From positions 67,874 to 131,873 of the forward strand of contig QAOA01007897.1 of the NCBI GenBank assembly GCA_003255065.1: DNA of 64,000 bases. The letters are read 5' to 3'. The notes beneath the pieces were generated by a model. It saw nothing but the letters and a program-made list of their open reading frames with translations. It ran no database searches and was not told where the DNA came from. A program made the translations under genes and the position numbers. This document shows positions 34,401 to 44,130 of this stretch, one piece after another. Origin of the DNA: Cercis canadensis (taxonomy: Eukaryota; Streptophyta; Magnoliopsida; Fabales; Fabaceae). The stretch's first letter is position 1. Each line of letters opens with the position of its first letter.

Positions 34401-37400
34401 TGTCTGCTAGCTGGTCATTTGATCTAACAAAACTAGTAGCAATATCCCCTGAAAGTATTTTCTGTCTAACAAAGTCTCTATATGTTTGGTCCTTTCATGG
34501 AAGACTGGATTGGAGGCAATGTGGAGAGCTGCTTGGTTATCGCATATTAGTTTCATCTGTTGAATCTTCATGAATTTTAACTCCTGAAGTAACTGTTTCA
34601 GCCATATGAGCTCATAGGTTGCTTTAGTCATGGCTCGGTATTCTGCCTCAGCCGTGGATAGAGCAACAACTGATTGTTTCTTGCTCTTCCATGACACTAG
34701 ATTGCCCCCAACAAATACACAATATCCAGTGGTTGAGCGTCTATCGTATGGACAGCCTGCCCAGTCAACATCTGAATATCCAACCACTTGAGTATGTCCT
34801 CAACTTTCATACAATAGGCCTTTACCTGGTGCCTTCTTGATGTATTTTAAAATACGAACTACTACATCCCAATGACTGTCACACGGAGCACTTAGAAATT
34901 GACAAAGTACACTCATAGGGAATGCAATATCAGGACGTGTCACTGTAAGGTAGTTGAGTTTCCCAACAAGAACCCGATCAATAGATTGCCAAAGAACATT
35001 ACAAAGATAAGCATCAGCCTGCTTCCACTTAGGCTGATCTTTCTCAGGGATGTCTTTAATTTGTTTGATTAAGTGTGCCTCATGGCCTTGACCTAAAAAC
35101 CACAACTCCACAGAGGCTGACCAGGTCATGTAGTTGCCAGAACCAGTTAATTTCTCAGCACAGATAGTTGGAGTAGAAGAAAAAGTAAGGAATGAGTGGT
35201 GACCCGAATTTTCCTTGTCTGAAGAGGCCATTTGGATGTTACTAACCGTTAACAAAGAGGAGCAGAACTGTTATGATGCTGTCTAGGGCAGAAAACACCA
35301 AAGTAAGGGCAGGAACAGGTCGGAAATACGCCGGAGGTGGCGGGTTTCCGGGGACAGACCGATCGGAGGGTGCTGAGGTCGACTGTGGGGTCAAAATTTT
35401 GAATCTCGAGTCCTAGGGTGGCTGGATAGAGACACAGCCACTAAACCCTAGTGTAAGAACACTGCTGGAGTAAGAGCACAGCTGGGAAGGAGGGAAAATG
35501 CCGCTGAAAAATTCACAGCGGGAAGGGAGAGGTTTTTCTCACTAAAATAGCTCTGATACCATGTGAGAATAGTGGAAAAGGTTGTGAGACTAGCTTCTTA
35601 CATCTATTATTTATACTAACTGTACAGCAATAACGGGCCTAATCATAAGCTAATTACAAGCCTAAACATATGCTATAATAACTACAGTATTTACAGCTAA
35701 TATTCTAACAATACCAATAGTTTATACTTCTTGTCAGAACCGGTAAAGAATTACAATTAACAGTTACATTAGATTCTTTAATGCAGGCTAACTTGATATG
35801 GATCTTAGTTCTTTTCTTCATTAGGATTTAGGCTCACAAAGATGGAATCCAGAGATGTTGGACATGTTTTCTGTATCTCCACAGAAGATGGAGTCTCTAA
35901 GCTCATGTGTCAGACACTTTTTCTCATATAGAAAAATATTTTATTAGAAGACTAGACAGAATGAAACAACATGATAAGATATCCTCCAAGAACAGCCTAA
36001 AAAAAGGAATAAGAAAGGAGTTAGAAAAAAGGAAAATTGCAGCTCAAAAGATCTATCAAACTGCTTTATAAAACCAGTAAAGAAACCCCCTATTACCCAT
36101 AATCAATANTATGTCCTCTACTCTCATACAATAGGCCTTTACCTGGTGCCTTCTTGATGTATTTTAAAATACGAACTACTGCATCCCAATAACTGTCACA
36201 TGGAGCACCTAGAAATTGACTAAGTACACTCATAGGGAATGCAATATCAGGACGTGTCACTGTAAGGTAGTTGAGTTTCCCAACAAGAACCCGATCAATA
36301 GATTGCCAAAGAACATTACAAAGATAAGCATCAGCCTGCTTCCACTTAGGCTGATCTTTCTCAGGGATGTCTTTAATTTGTTTGATTAAGTGTGCCTCAT
36401 GGCCCTGACCTAAAAACCACAACTCCACAGAGGCTGACCAAGTCATATAGTTGCCAGAACCAATTAATTTCTCAGCACAGATAGTTGGAGTAGAAGAAAA
36501 AGTAAGGAATGAGTGGTGACCCGAATTTTCCTTGTCTGAAGAGGCCATTTGGATGTTACTAACCGTTAACAAAGAGGAGCAGAACTGTTATGATGCTGTC
36601 TAGGGCAGAAAACACCAAAGTAAGGGCAGGAGCAGGTCGGAAATACGCCGGAGGTGGCGGGTTTCCGGGGACAGACCGATCGGAGGGTGCTAAGGTCGAC
36701 TGTGGGGTCAAAATTTTGAATCTTGAGTCCTAGGGTGGCTGGATAGAGACACAGCCACTAAACCCTAGTGTAAGAACACTGCTGGAGTAAGAGCACAGTA
36801 GGGAAGGAGGGAAAACGCCGCTGGAAAAATTCACAGCGGGAAGGGAGAGGTTTTTCTCACTAAAATAGCTCTAATACCATGTGAGAATAGTGGAAAAGGT
36901 TGTGAGACTAGCTTCTTACATCTATTATTTATACTAACTGTACAGTAATAACGGGCCTAATCATAAGCTAATTACAAGCCTAATCATAAGCTAATTACAA
37001 GCCTAAACATATGCTATAATAACTACAGTATTTACAGCTAATATTCTAACAATACCAATAGTTTATACTTCTTGTCAGAACCGGTAAAGAATTACAATTA
37101 ACAGTTACATTAGATTCTTTAATGCAGGCTAACTTGATATGGATCTTAGTTCTTTTCTTCATTAGGATTTAGGCTCACAAAGATGGAATCCAGAGATGTT
37201 GGACATGTTTTCTGTATCTCCACAGAAGATGGAGTCTCTAAGCTCATGTGTCAGACACTTTTTCTCATATAGAAAAATATTTTATTAGAAGACTAGACAG
37301 AATGAAACAACATGATAAGATATCCTCCAAGAACAGCCTAAAAAAAGGAATAAGAAAGGAGTTAGAAAAAAGGAAAATTGCAGCTCAAAAGATCTATCAA

Positions 37401-38005
37401 ACTGCTTTATAAAACCAGTAAAGAAACCCCCTATTACCCATAATCAATATTTTCAGCAAAGATTGTGAGAGTATTTAAGAAATTCTGAGATTGGGCAAAT
37501 GTCTTACCACATCTCGACTTGCAAAAGTTGCATACATAGCAATAAAACCTGCAGATGGAAGGCAGTAAAGGATATCGCTGAAGAGAGAAATAATATGCAC
37601 AAAGATCTCCTATCATTACATCAAGCATCATATATAAGCTCCCATTCTTTGTCATTTTAATGACTAAAGAGGACAAACGAGAAGCATAAAAGTACAAACC
37701 ACAAACTATGGTATTACCGCTGTATCTGCCCATTAGTTTAACAACTCCAACTCCATTTTCAACACTTTCAACCTCAACATGAGCGGCATTAATGGCTCTC
37801 TGAGCTTCTTCCACAGCAGTATCAAATCCAAAGGATTTGTCTATCACCTGAAGCCAAACAAACTCAACTGATCAGTGAACATATACAGGTTTTCCATGTC
37901 AACATATTTTCAAAGCTCCAATTCCAAACAGGTAAAATATATTTTTCATTTACCTGTAGCACCAAAAACAATGAAATTGTGATTCTCAAGTCAGCTTTTA
38001 TCCCA

Positions 38006-38036
<31 letters not shown>

Positions 38037-41000
38037 TAAAAAAAATCTAATAAACAATTTTTTACCTATATACTGATAGAAAACCTTTGAAATTTAGTTT
38101 AACCAGGAAGTTACAAGATTCTTTATTTTATAGAACACTCCAGTTGTCCACAGATTTAAGAAAAGTAAATTACATGCCTAAGTGATTGGAACGACTGAAA
38201 ATAACATTTTTCAAGATATCACATGAATTTTATTTTTGCTGGTTCAATTTTGCTCTGCTGAAACCTTTCCAGCACGAAAATTGAACTGACTGGCGAACCA
38301 GTTTGGATTTGTTTTGAATAACCCAACAATAATATCCAATCATTAAATTTTTTTTAAAGATAAGATACTTTATTTAGAAAAAGAAGTACATGGAGAAAGG
38401 AGGATAACACATCCCCCAGACTAAATATCCAGCCATAATAGTATCTCCAAGCTAAAAGGCACATACATACACACCAAAAGAAATTTAAATCCTGATCTCA
38501 TCCTTCACCAAGTTTGTGACAGAAAGCACAATTTTAAACCCACTATGGCAACTTCTCTTAAAAGTATTGTCAAATCAAATATGGACAAGTAGCCAGAAAT
38601 ACTGCATTACAGAGCTTCATGCTAACCCAAACCTCAATAATTATAAAAAAATAAAAAAAAGAAGTAAAAATCATAATAAAAGGAGAGCTCACAGTCAACG
38701 TCCTTATGCAAGGGAACTAAAAGTTTCAGTCTGTGTATTTTTGAGACACAGACTGGACAGATATGAAGAATCAGGGGATTCAAGCATTCTGGAATCTGAA
38801 TATATTTGTATAATAAAAGAAATGTCAAAGAACCACCAGACCTAAAAGCTTAAGCTAAACATTAATTTCTTTTATATCTCTAACACACCCTTGCAAGAGA
38901 GTTCATTGGGGTTGAAGTGTTGACGAAACACACCACTACCTCTAATACAGTTGGAATTAATCTCAAAAACTATTGGCCAAAGAGGGTGTCACACCATGTC
39001 AAAGAATTGCGCAACCTAAAAACTTAGGTTAAAGTCTTCTCTATTTCAAACACAGATTACAGTTTAAAATAACCAACTACAAAAAGATAATAAATGACTT
39101 GGGCAAGAAATGAGTTCTTCCTAAGAACTATTTTTTCTCAGTAAGGATGGAAGCAGGAAAATGATTTCAACAAAGAAAGTTCAGTAAAACAAATAAATAA
39201 GAACATGTAATTAAGGATTCAAAATTTTGATGGGTGCAAAAGTTGATAACAGATTATGGTTAACTGAACTTACAACAATATCGTTATCAATTGTCTTTGG
39301 AATCCCAGCCACTGCCACTTGAAGACCACGTCTTTCAACTTCCTTCACACAACAGTACGCTCATATAAAATCATGCCATAACAGAGCCATATCACTGATC
39401 AGTTGAAAGCGAGAAGTGGTTACTTGAGAGGAACCAATTACCTCATAAATGAGTGCAGCTCCTTTCTGGGTACCATCCCCTCCAATAATGTATACCTAAA
39501 TACACAAAGATAAATTTCCTTTTGTGTCAGGATTTTTTTCCCATAATATATTAAGCAAAGTTCCCAAGCTAGTTGAAATATAAAATTTTAAAACATCCAC
39601 CTGATTTATTTCTCGGTCCTGAATGTTATCAACTATTTTGTGTGTATCATGTCCTCCACGTGATGTGCGAAGAAAGGTACCACCACGTTTATGGATATCA
39701 TTAACAACTTTAGGTGTCAATTTCATGGTATTTTTTGAATAAAATCCTCTATATCCACCCTGTATTATTTTCAGCAGTAACATGGTGATAAGAACTCAAA
39801 AAATGCCAAAATGCCAATACAAGAAATGGAGAAAATATGTCTGCAGAAACTCATAAAATTTGGAACACAAATGATTAGACAATAGAATTTGGACAGCCAA
39901 GACACAAGTTGAGAAACCAGAAAATTTTTCTTCCCTTTCATTGACTTTTTAATTATCTCATGAATGTAAAGTTAAAAAATAAAAGTTTTGAAAGGGAAAT
40001 GTAAACCATGCTCAGCAAATTAACCAGCCAGGCCAAACCAATAGTGGTGCTAGATGCCATGCTTTTGGAATAAGTGCCTTAGAAGTTAACAATATGCATG
40101 CATGTGTAGGATTCAGATAGCATATTTTGATATAAGCCACAACTTACACATCTATGAGTGAGCCTGTTGCATGATCATCCATGACCATGTTCAAAATAAA
40201 CTGACTTAGAATACAATGCAGACGGCAATGGCATCAGGGNAACACAAATGATTAGACAATAGAATTTGGACAGCCAAGACACAAGCTGAGAAACCAGAAA
40301 ATTTTTCTTCCCTTTCATTGACTTTTTAATTATCTCATGAATGTAAAATTAAAAAATAAAAGTTTTGAAAGGGAAATGTAAACCATGCTCAGCAAATTAA
40401 CCAGCCAGGCCAAACCAATAGTGGTACTAGATGCCATGCTTTTGGAATAAGGGCCTTCGAAGTTAACAATATGCATGCATGTGTAGGATTCAGATAGCAT
40501 ATTTTGATATAAGCCACAACTTACACATCTATGAGTGAGCCTGTTGCATGATCATCCATGACCATGTTCAAAATAAACTGACTTAGAATACAATGCAGAC
40601 GGCAATGGCATCAGGGAAGCATTAACTTAGAGATCAAGTCTGATGATGAGAAAGCTTAGGAGAGATCATGCAAGTCATATGCGAGGGAGGTACAGGAAAT
40701 ACTATGGCTGACGGGGGAGGGTGGACAGAAAATTCCTATACAAGTTTCTGTTCAATATTTTATACATTCTTTTTAGCTACATCTCTATTCGGTCATTAAT
40801 TTTCAGCTTTCTGTTTTATCTATAATCACTACATCCATATCATGTCATGTTCCATGTCTATTTCTATGCTAATAGATGTAGTAAATGAAGAAAGAAAAGA
40901 GAATATAACAGAAAAGCTCAAAACCAAAGTCAAAGGTTAATATGAACTAATGCATTTTAAGTATTTGAAAGACGTACAAGAAATCATTTATATTATTGAA

Positions 41001-43323
41001 CAACTCGTAAGCAAGAGTGCTATCTGGATCTGCAAAAGCGGAAGGCATTGAGTAAGCAAGATATAATTTTAACAAACTCACCTCAATTCCAAGTATATCC
41101 TCAACACCATACATGTAGTTCAAGCCACATACTATTTCCCTAATCACTGTATTAATTCCTGGGCATAATCCTCCACAAGTCACTATGCAAGCACGTACTT
41201 CTTCTGACTTGAAATAAACCTAATACCAGAAGAGAACATTATCAGCTTCTAAAAATTATACATGAATACATACATTAAATGTATTTACCTTTTCTCGAGG
41301 TCCTGCACGGCGAAAATGAACTCCTCTTGCACTATCTTTTCTAGTAACAATCTGGAGTTTAGAACGTTAACACAGTAAGAAATATAGAGATAATAAAAGG
41401 GACGTCAACCATTGAGCATAGAACAGCGTTCATAAGCAGGGAGGAGAAAGATAGTGTCACTTACTTTTTGTGCAACCACATCTTCTGGACTCACAAAAGT
41501 TTGCCTAACAGTCCAAAAAATAATTTAAAAATTCAGATTAAAATAATTAAAAGAACAAAACTTTCAGGGAAGCAAAAGATTATTAAATATAGGTTTTAAC
41601 ATCATAGTGAAAAATCAAAAATATTTATTAAACCAAATAGAAAAGAACTGGACTCACTTAACAATTGCATAAGCTCGGCTCTTTTGCAATGGATTTGGAT
41701 ATGACTGCAACATAGGAAACAGTGCATCAGGTATCACATGTTCCCTATAAGAAGCATCTTTATTTCTATCTACAAAAGAGACAATTGCTCTTTCATTTTT
41801 AGATAAAAGGAGAATTTATTCAGAAGAAGAAGAGTACAAAGTAGGAGGACAAGAGGTCCTCCTAAAGCAGACAAAATAACAGAACAACCAAAAAATACAT
41901 CAGCTGATAAGAGCTTTCTAATTCCTCTGCAAATCCATTAAAGAAACCCCTCTAAATAAACCCTTTGCAGACACCCAAAGAGAAGATAAGAAAACTACTC
42001 TATCCCATAAAAGATGCGAAGGTAAAAAGTTCTGCTTAAAGAGACAGTTGCATAGCAAGAGAAATAAATAGAAAGTGAAAGACTGATAGTGCATCTCCAA
42101 CTTCTTCCACTTGCAAATGCTCTGCTGATCTCAATGAAAAAGCTATTAGTTAATATTTAAAAGAAAAAAACAATGTCAAAGATACACCTTATCTGAAAAG
42201 AAAACTAATACTGTAAAAGATTATTTGAATTATTTGTTTTTAGAATTACTTCTTTGACCTGAGACTCAGCAGATACACTACCACATTCTCCAGAAGTCAT
42301 TTTTGTCATTAATGTGATGCTCAGATCTTAAGCTATTGTGGAACTGCAACTGGTCCAGATCCTCCAAAAACTCATGCTTTCTACCAAGAACAAAAGAAAG
42401 AGAAAGAACAACGCCTTTGCCGGGTTATCAAATAGTCTAACACATAGTCCTCCTTTGCAATACAAGTTTGTCACATAGAACACAAAAACACAGTTCAATG
42501 GAGAACAACAGGTCAGAGTGAAGAAATGAATTATCTTCTTCTTTTTTTTAATACTTTTGGCTACGACTCTAGATTCAAATACAGAACCCACAATCCCTGA
42601 CTCAGCTACAAGGTTTGGTAGAAATGAATTATCTTAAATTTCAAGTACTTGATACTATTTCCAAACGGAGGACAGTCACAGTAAGTTTACAGTTTTGTGC
42701 TCTATCCCATCTGAAATATATTGATCCAATTCTCCAATAGGGCATGCTACATGGTTGACTAGCTAGCAAAAGATTTATGTAGTCAAGATGAATTAAAGAA
42801 CCCAAATCCTTAATTGAGTAAAGCTTTATTATTATTATTTTTTTCATTTTTTACTTTCAAAAGAAAAATCTCAACAATAATAATTAGATTAGTACTAATA
42901 GGACGACAACTCCTCTTACGTCAAATCTATTTGCTTTGTCATGACCATATTGCAATTGAACAATATTAACAGTGCAAAATCCAAATTAAGAATAAATAAC
43001 AGTTTAAACAGCAAATTGTTTCGTGAAAACTATTGCACAATAAACTGTACCGGCAAATCGGGAAGGAAATTTGTCAAGTGCGGGACGTCTTCCAGTACAA
43101 AATCGTCATTTTCTGATTGAGCTGAACTCTGAGCAGCTCTTACCACATGATTCTTTTGGCGGGAAAGCAATGGCTTCCGGAGAAAGATTCTGCATTGCAA
43201 ACCGAGATTTGGGGGAAATCGCAATAATTGCGAAGTGTTTGGTTTCCCGGAAAGTTGGAAAGAAAATTGATTAGAAACTGACGACGACGAAGAAAATGAA
43301 GAAGAGGAAAATGAAAGATCCAT
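25762..43323 (-). CDS. PFK: ATP-dependent 6-phosphofructokinase, plastid-type, 14 exons
   Basis: Phosphorylates fructose 6-phosphate with ATP to fructose 1,6-bisphosphate. Exons (minus): 43323-43051, 41704-41658, 41504-41465, 41351-41289, 41219-41082, 39759-39601, 39495-39442, 39342-39274, 37847-37718, 37548-37508, 32811-32587, 32118-32070, 29641-29487, 25929-25762. All joins are GT-AG and keep frame: 1611 bp, 536 residues, near the usual 500-530. The Ser-rich N-terminus (about 1-65) looks like a chloroplast transit peptide, followed by [10 protein letters not shown]. Nucleotide-binding CGGLCPG is at 156-162. GGDGT (245-249) has the Gly that favours ATP over pyrophosphate. PKTIDND (273-279) holds the catalytic Asp, and MGRYSG (320-325) binds substrate. 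The protein is closest to the plant plastid PFK4 group as I recall it. Introns 9 to 13 are swollen by mobile DNA. The start is the only ATG before the transit peptide. Confidence 0.95.
28231..28440 (+). pseudogene. Fragment of a LINE reverse-transcriptase zinc-binding region
   Basis: The frame includes [20 protein letters not shown], the conserved start of the zinc-binding domain found at the C-terminal side of plant LINE ORF2 proteins. It is short, isolated and without the other domains, so it is a dead fragment within the intron. Confidence 0.65.
28530..28884 (+). mobile_element. Solo LTR, 355 bp, copia-like, perfect 5-bp target duplication
   Basis: Begins TGATGCAG and ends CTGCATCA, an 8-bp perfect terminal inverted repeat, and is flanked by GGAAG on both sides (28525-28529 and 28885-28889). 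TATAAATTGCC near 28720 is a likely TATA box on the plus strand, which sets the orientation. Short length and termini suggest Ty1/copia; there is no coding sequence to confirm. It sits in the last intron, antisense to the host gene. Confidence 0.82.
29367..29490 (-). repeat. 60-bp duplication that copies the exon 13 splice donor
   Basis: The 60 bases at 29431-29490 are repeated at 29367-29426, 64 bases apart. The unit includes the GCT|GTAAGTGG donor of exon 13, so a second identical donor lies 64 bases downstream. A GATA/TCTA microsatellite adjoins it (29336-29366). Using the distal donor would add 64 nt and shift the frame. Confidence 0.9.
29642..32069 (-). other. Intron 12 of the phosphofructokinase gene
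   Basis: This 2.4 kb AT-rich intron has no coding sequence. It contains a tandem duplication of about 140 bases ending in CT microsatellites (about 31200-31485) and a poly-T run interrupted by the N at 31581. Confidence 0.75.
31200..31490. repeat. Tandem duplication ending in (CT)n microsatellites
   Basis: Two copies of a unit containing CATAATCTTGGCTTTGTCC, ACATGAGTCAACGTTCTCAA and a CT run followed by CGGTGTCACA. The CT run is about 9-10 repeats in the first copy and longer in the second. This duplication is not adjacent to an N, so it may be real. Confidence 0.8.
34157..35710 (-). mobile_element. Ty1/copia deletion derivative, 1.55 kb, in intron 10
   Basis: LTRs of about 150 bp at 34157-34310 and 35562-35710 (TGTGAGAATA...ATTCTAACA) are flanked by ATACC on both sides (34152-34156 and 35711-35715). 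The primer-binding site TGGTATCAGAGC, matching initiator tRNA-Met, is at 35550-35561 on the minus strand. The polypurine tract is GGGGGAG near 34311-34317. A large internal deletion leaves only the start of gag joined to RNase H. It lies in the same direction as the host gene. Confidence 0.92.
34318..35231 (-). pseudogene. gag-RNase H fusion ORF of the copia derivative
   Basis: Starts at the ATG at 35231 ([10 protein letters not shown]). The N-terminal copia gag domain ([18 protein letters not shown]) runs into LWQSID and then directly into [16 protein letters not shown], the connection region before copia RNase H, in frame; protease, integrase and most of the reverse transcriptase are missing. 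A TGA at about 34800 interrupts the frame. RNase H follows with [22 protein letters not shown] and CDNQAALH, then a frameshift near 34460 and the polyprotein end [13 protein letters not shown], stopping at 34318. In the partial second copy (36110-36548) the same codon is AGA. Confidence 0.85.
36110..37449 (-). repeat. Second copy of 34793-36108 after an N, probable unmerged haplotype
   Basis: From the N at 36109 the sequence restarts at the counterpart of 34793 and follows it to 37449 with scattered substitutions. It includes a third LTR (36880-37051), which carries an extra 24-base duplication. Its right end continues into exon 10 of the phosphofructokinase gene. The simplest reading is two alleles of one region joined end to end. 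Confidence 0.85.
37980..38040. repeat. (AT)n microsatellite in intron 8
   Basis: An A-run followed by about 13 AT/TA dinucleotides and another A-run, between exons 8 and 9 of the phosphofructokinase gene. Confidence 0.85.
39864..40616. repeat. N-flanked duplication of 376 bases in intron 5
   Basis: 39864-40239 and 40241-40616 match with only about five differences, separated by the N at 40240. No exon is inside, so the gene model is not affected; intron 5 is probably about 380 bases shorter than drawn. Confidence 0.88.
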
Positions 43324-44130
43324 TTTCAGAAGTTAAGCTTGCGCTCTATTAGACGGAACTGAAAATTTTGCGTATCAAGAGAGAGATATTAATCAGATAG
43401 AGGGAGATGAGAAAAAATTACACGGAAATAATGTTGTGGAGTGTGAAAAGAAAATTGATGATCGTGAAAAGGACTACGAGTACATGGCTTCTACGTTCAA
43501 CTTGGTTCGTGGACCGTGGTTGAAAGAGAAATTAGCGGGGGAACATCTTTAATTAGGGGAAAAAAAATGGCAAAACAAAAAAAAAATTATATTTTATATA
43601 TATCAATAATTCGGGTAAATAAGTTTAGAGAACAAAATATTCAAATACTAATATTTATTTATTATTATTATTTTGATAGGATTCAAATACTAATGGTTTG
43701 AAACATATTACTTGAATACCAATGTTTTTAATTTTTTAATATCTTTTTTGGTAATAAAAATTTAGGGTAATGAGATTTGAACCTAAGTCTTACAAGTAAA
43801 GTAATTCAATATTTACCGACTGAACTAACTTCCAGTGACAATTCTTAAACACTTTTTTTAGTATAAAAGCTTGACCCAATGTTAAGTCTTACCAATATCA
43901 GATAACACGACATGTTAAGTTGAGCTATTATCGATTAACACTATTTAAGGAAGAGAAAAGTTGTCACTTGACATACTATTTTTAGTTTATATTAAAAAAT
44001 TAAAAATATTTGTATTTCAATAATATGTTTCAAAATATCAAACTTAATTATTGTAATCAAATGCCTGCAAAATTCTGTTTCTATATCTTGGAAGATTAAT
44101 GTGGGCGAGAATTGAGACCGTTCATCTATC
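43324..44130. other. Promoter-side region of the phosphofructokinase gene
   Basis: About 800 bases lie between the phosphofructokinase ATG and the 3' end of the LINE. It should contain the 5' UTR and promoter of the gene on the minus strand. No clear TATA box is seen close to the start. The part beyond about 43560 is AT-rich and featureless. Confidence 0.5.

Noticed and set aside
36110-37449. A second, independent copia insertion in the same intron
   Set aside because: Its flanks and interior repeat 34793-36108 beyond the element's ends and begin exactly at an N, so it is a duplicated assembly segment.
38516-38845. Open frame in intron 8 of the phosphofructokinase gene
   Set aside because: Low-complexity Lys-rich translation of A-rich intron DNA with no homologous feel.
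39864-40616. Recent tandem duplication in intron 5
   Set aside because: The two halves meet at the lone N at 40240 and differ only at SNP level; unmerged haplotypes are more likely.
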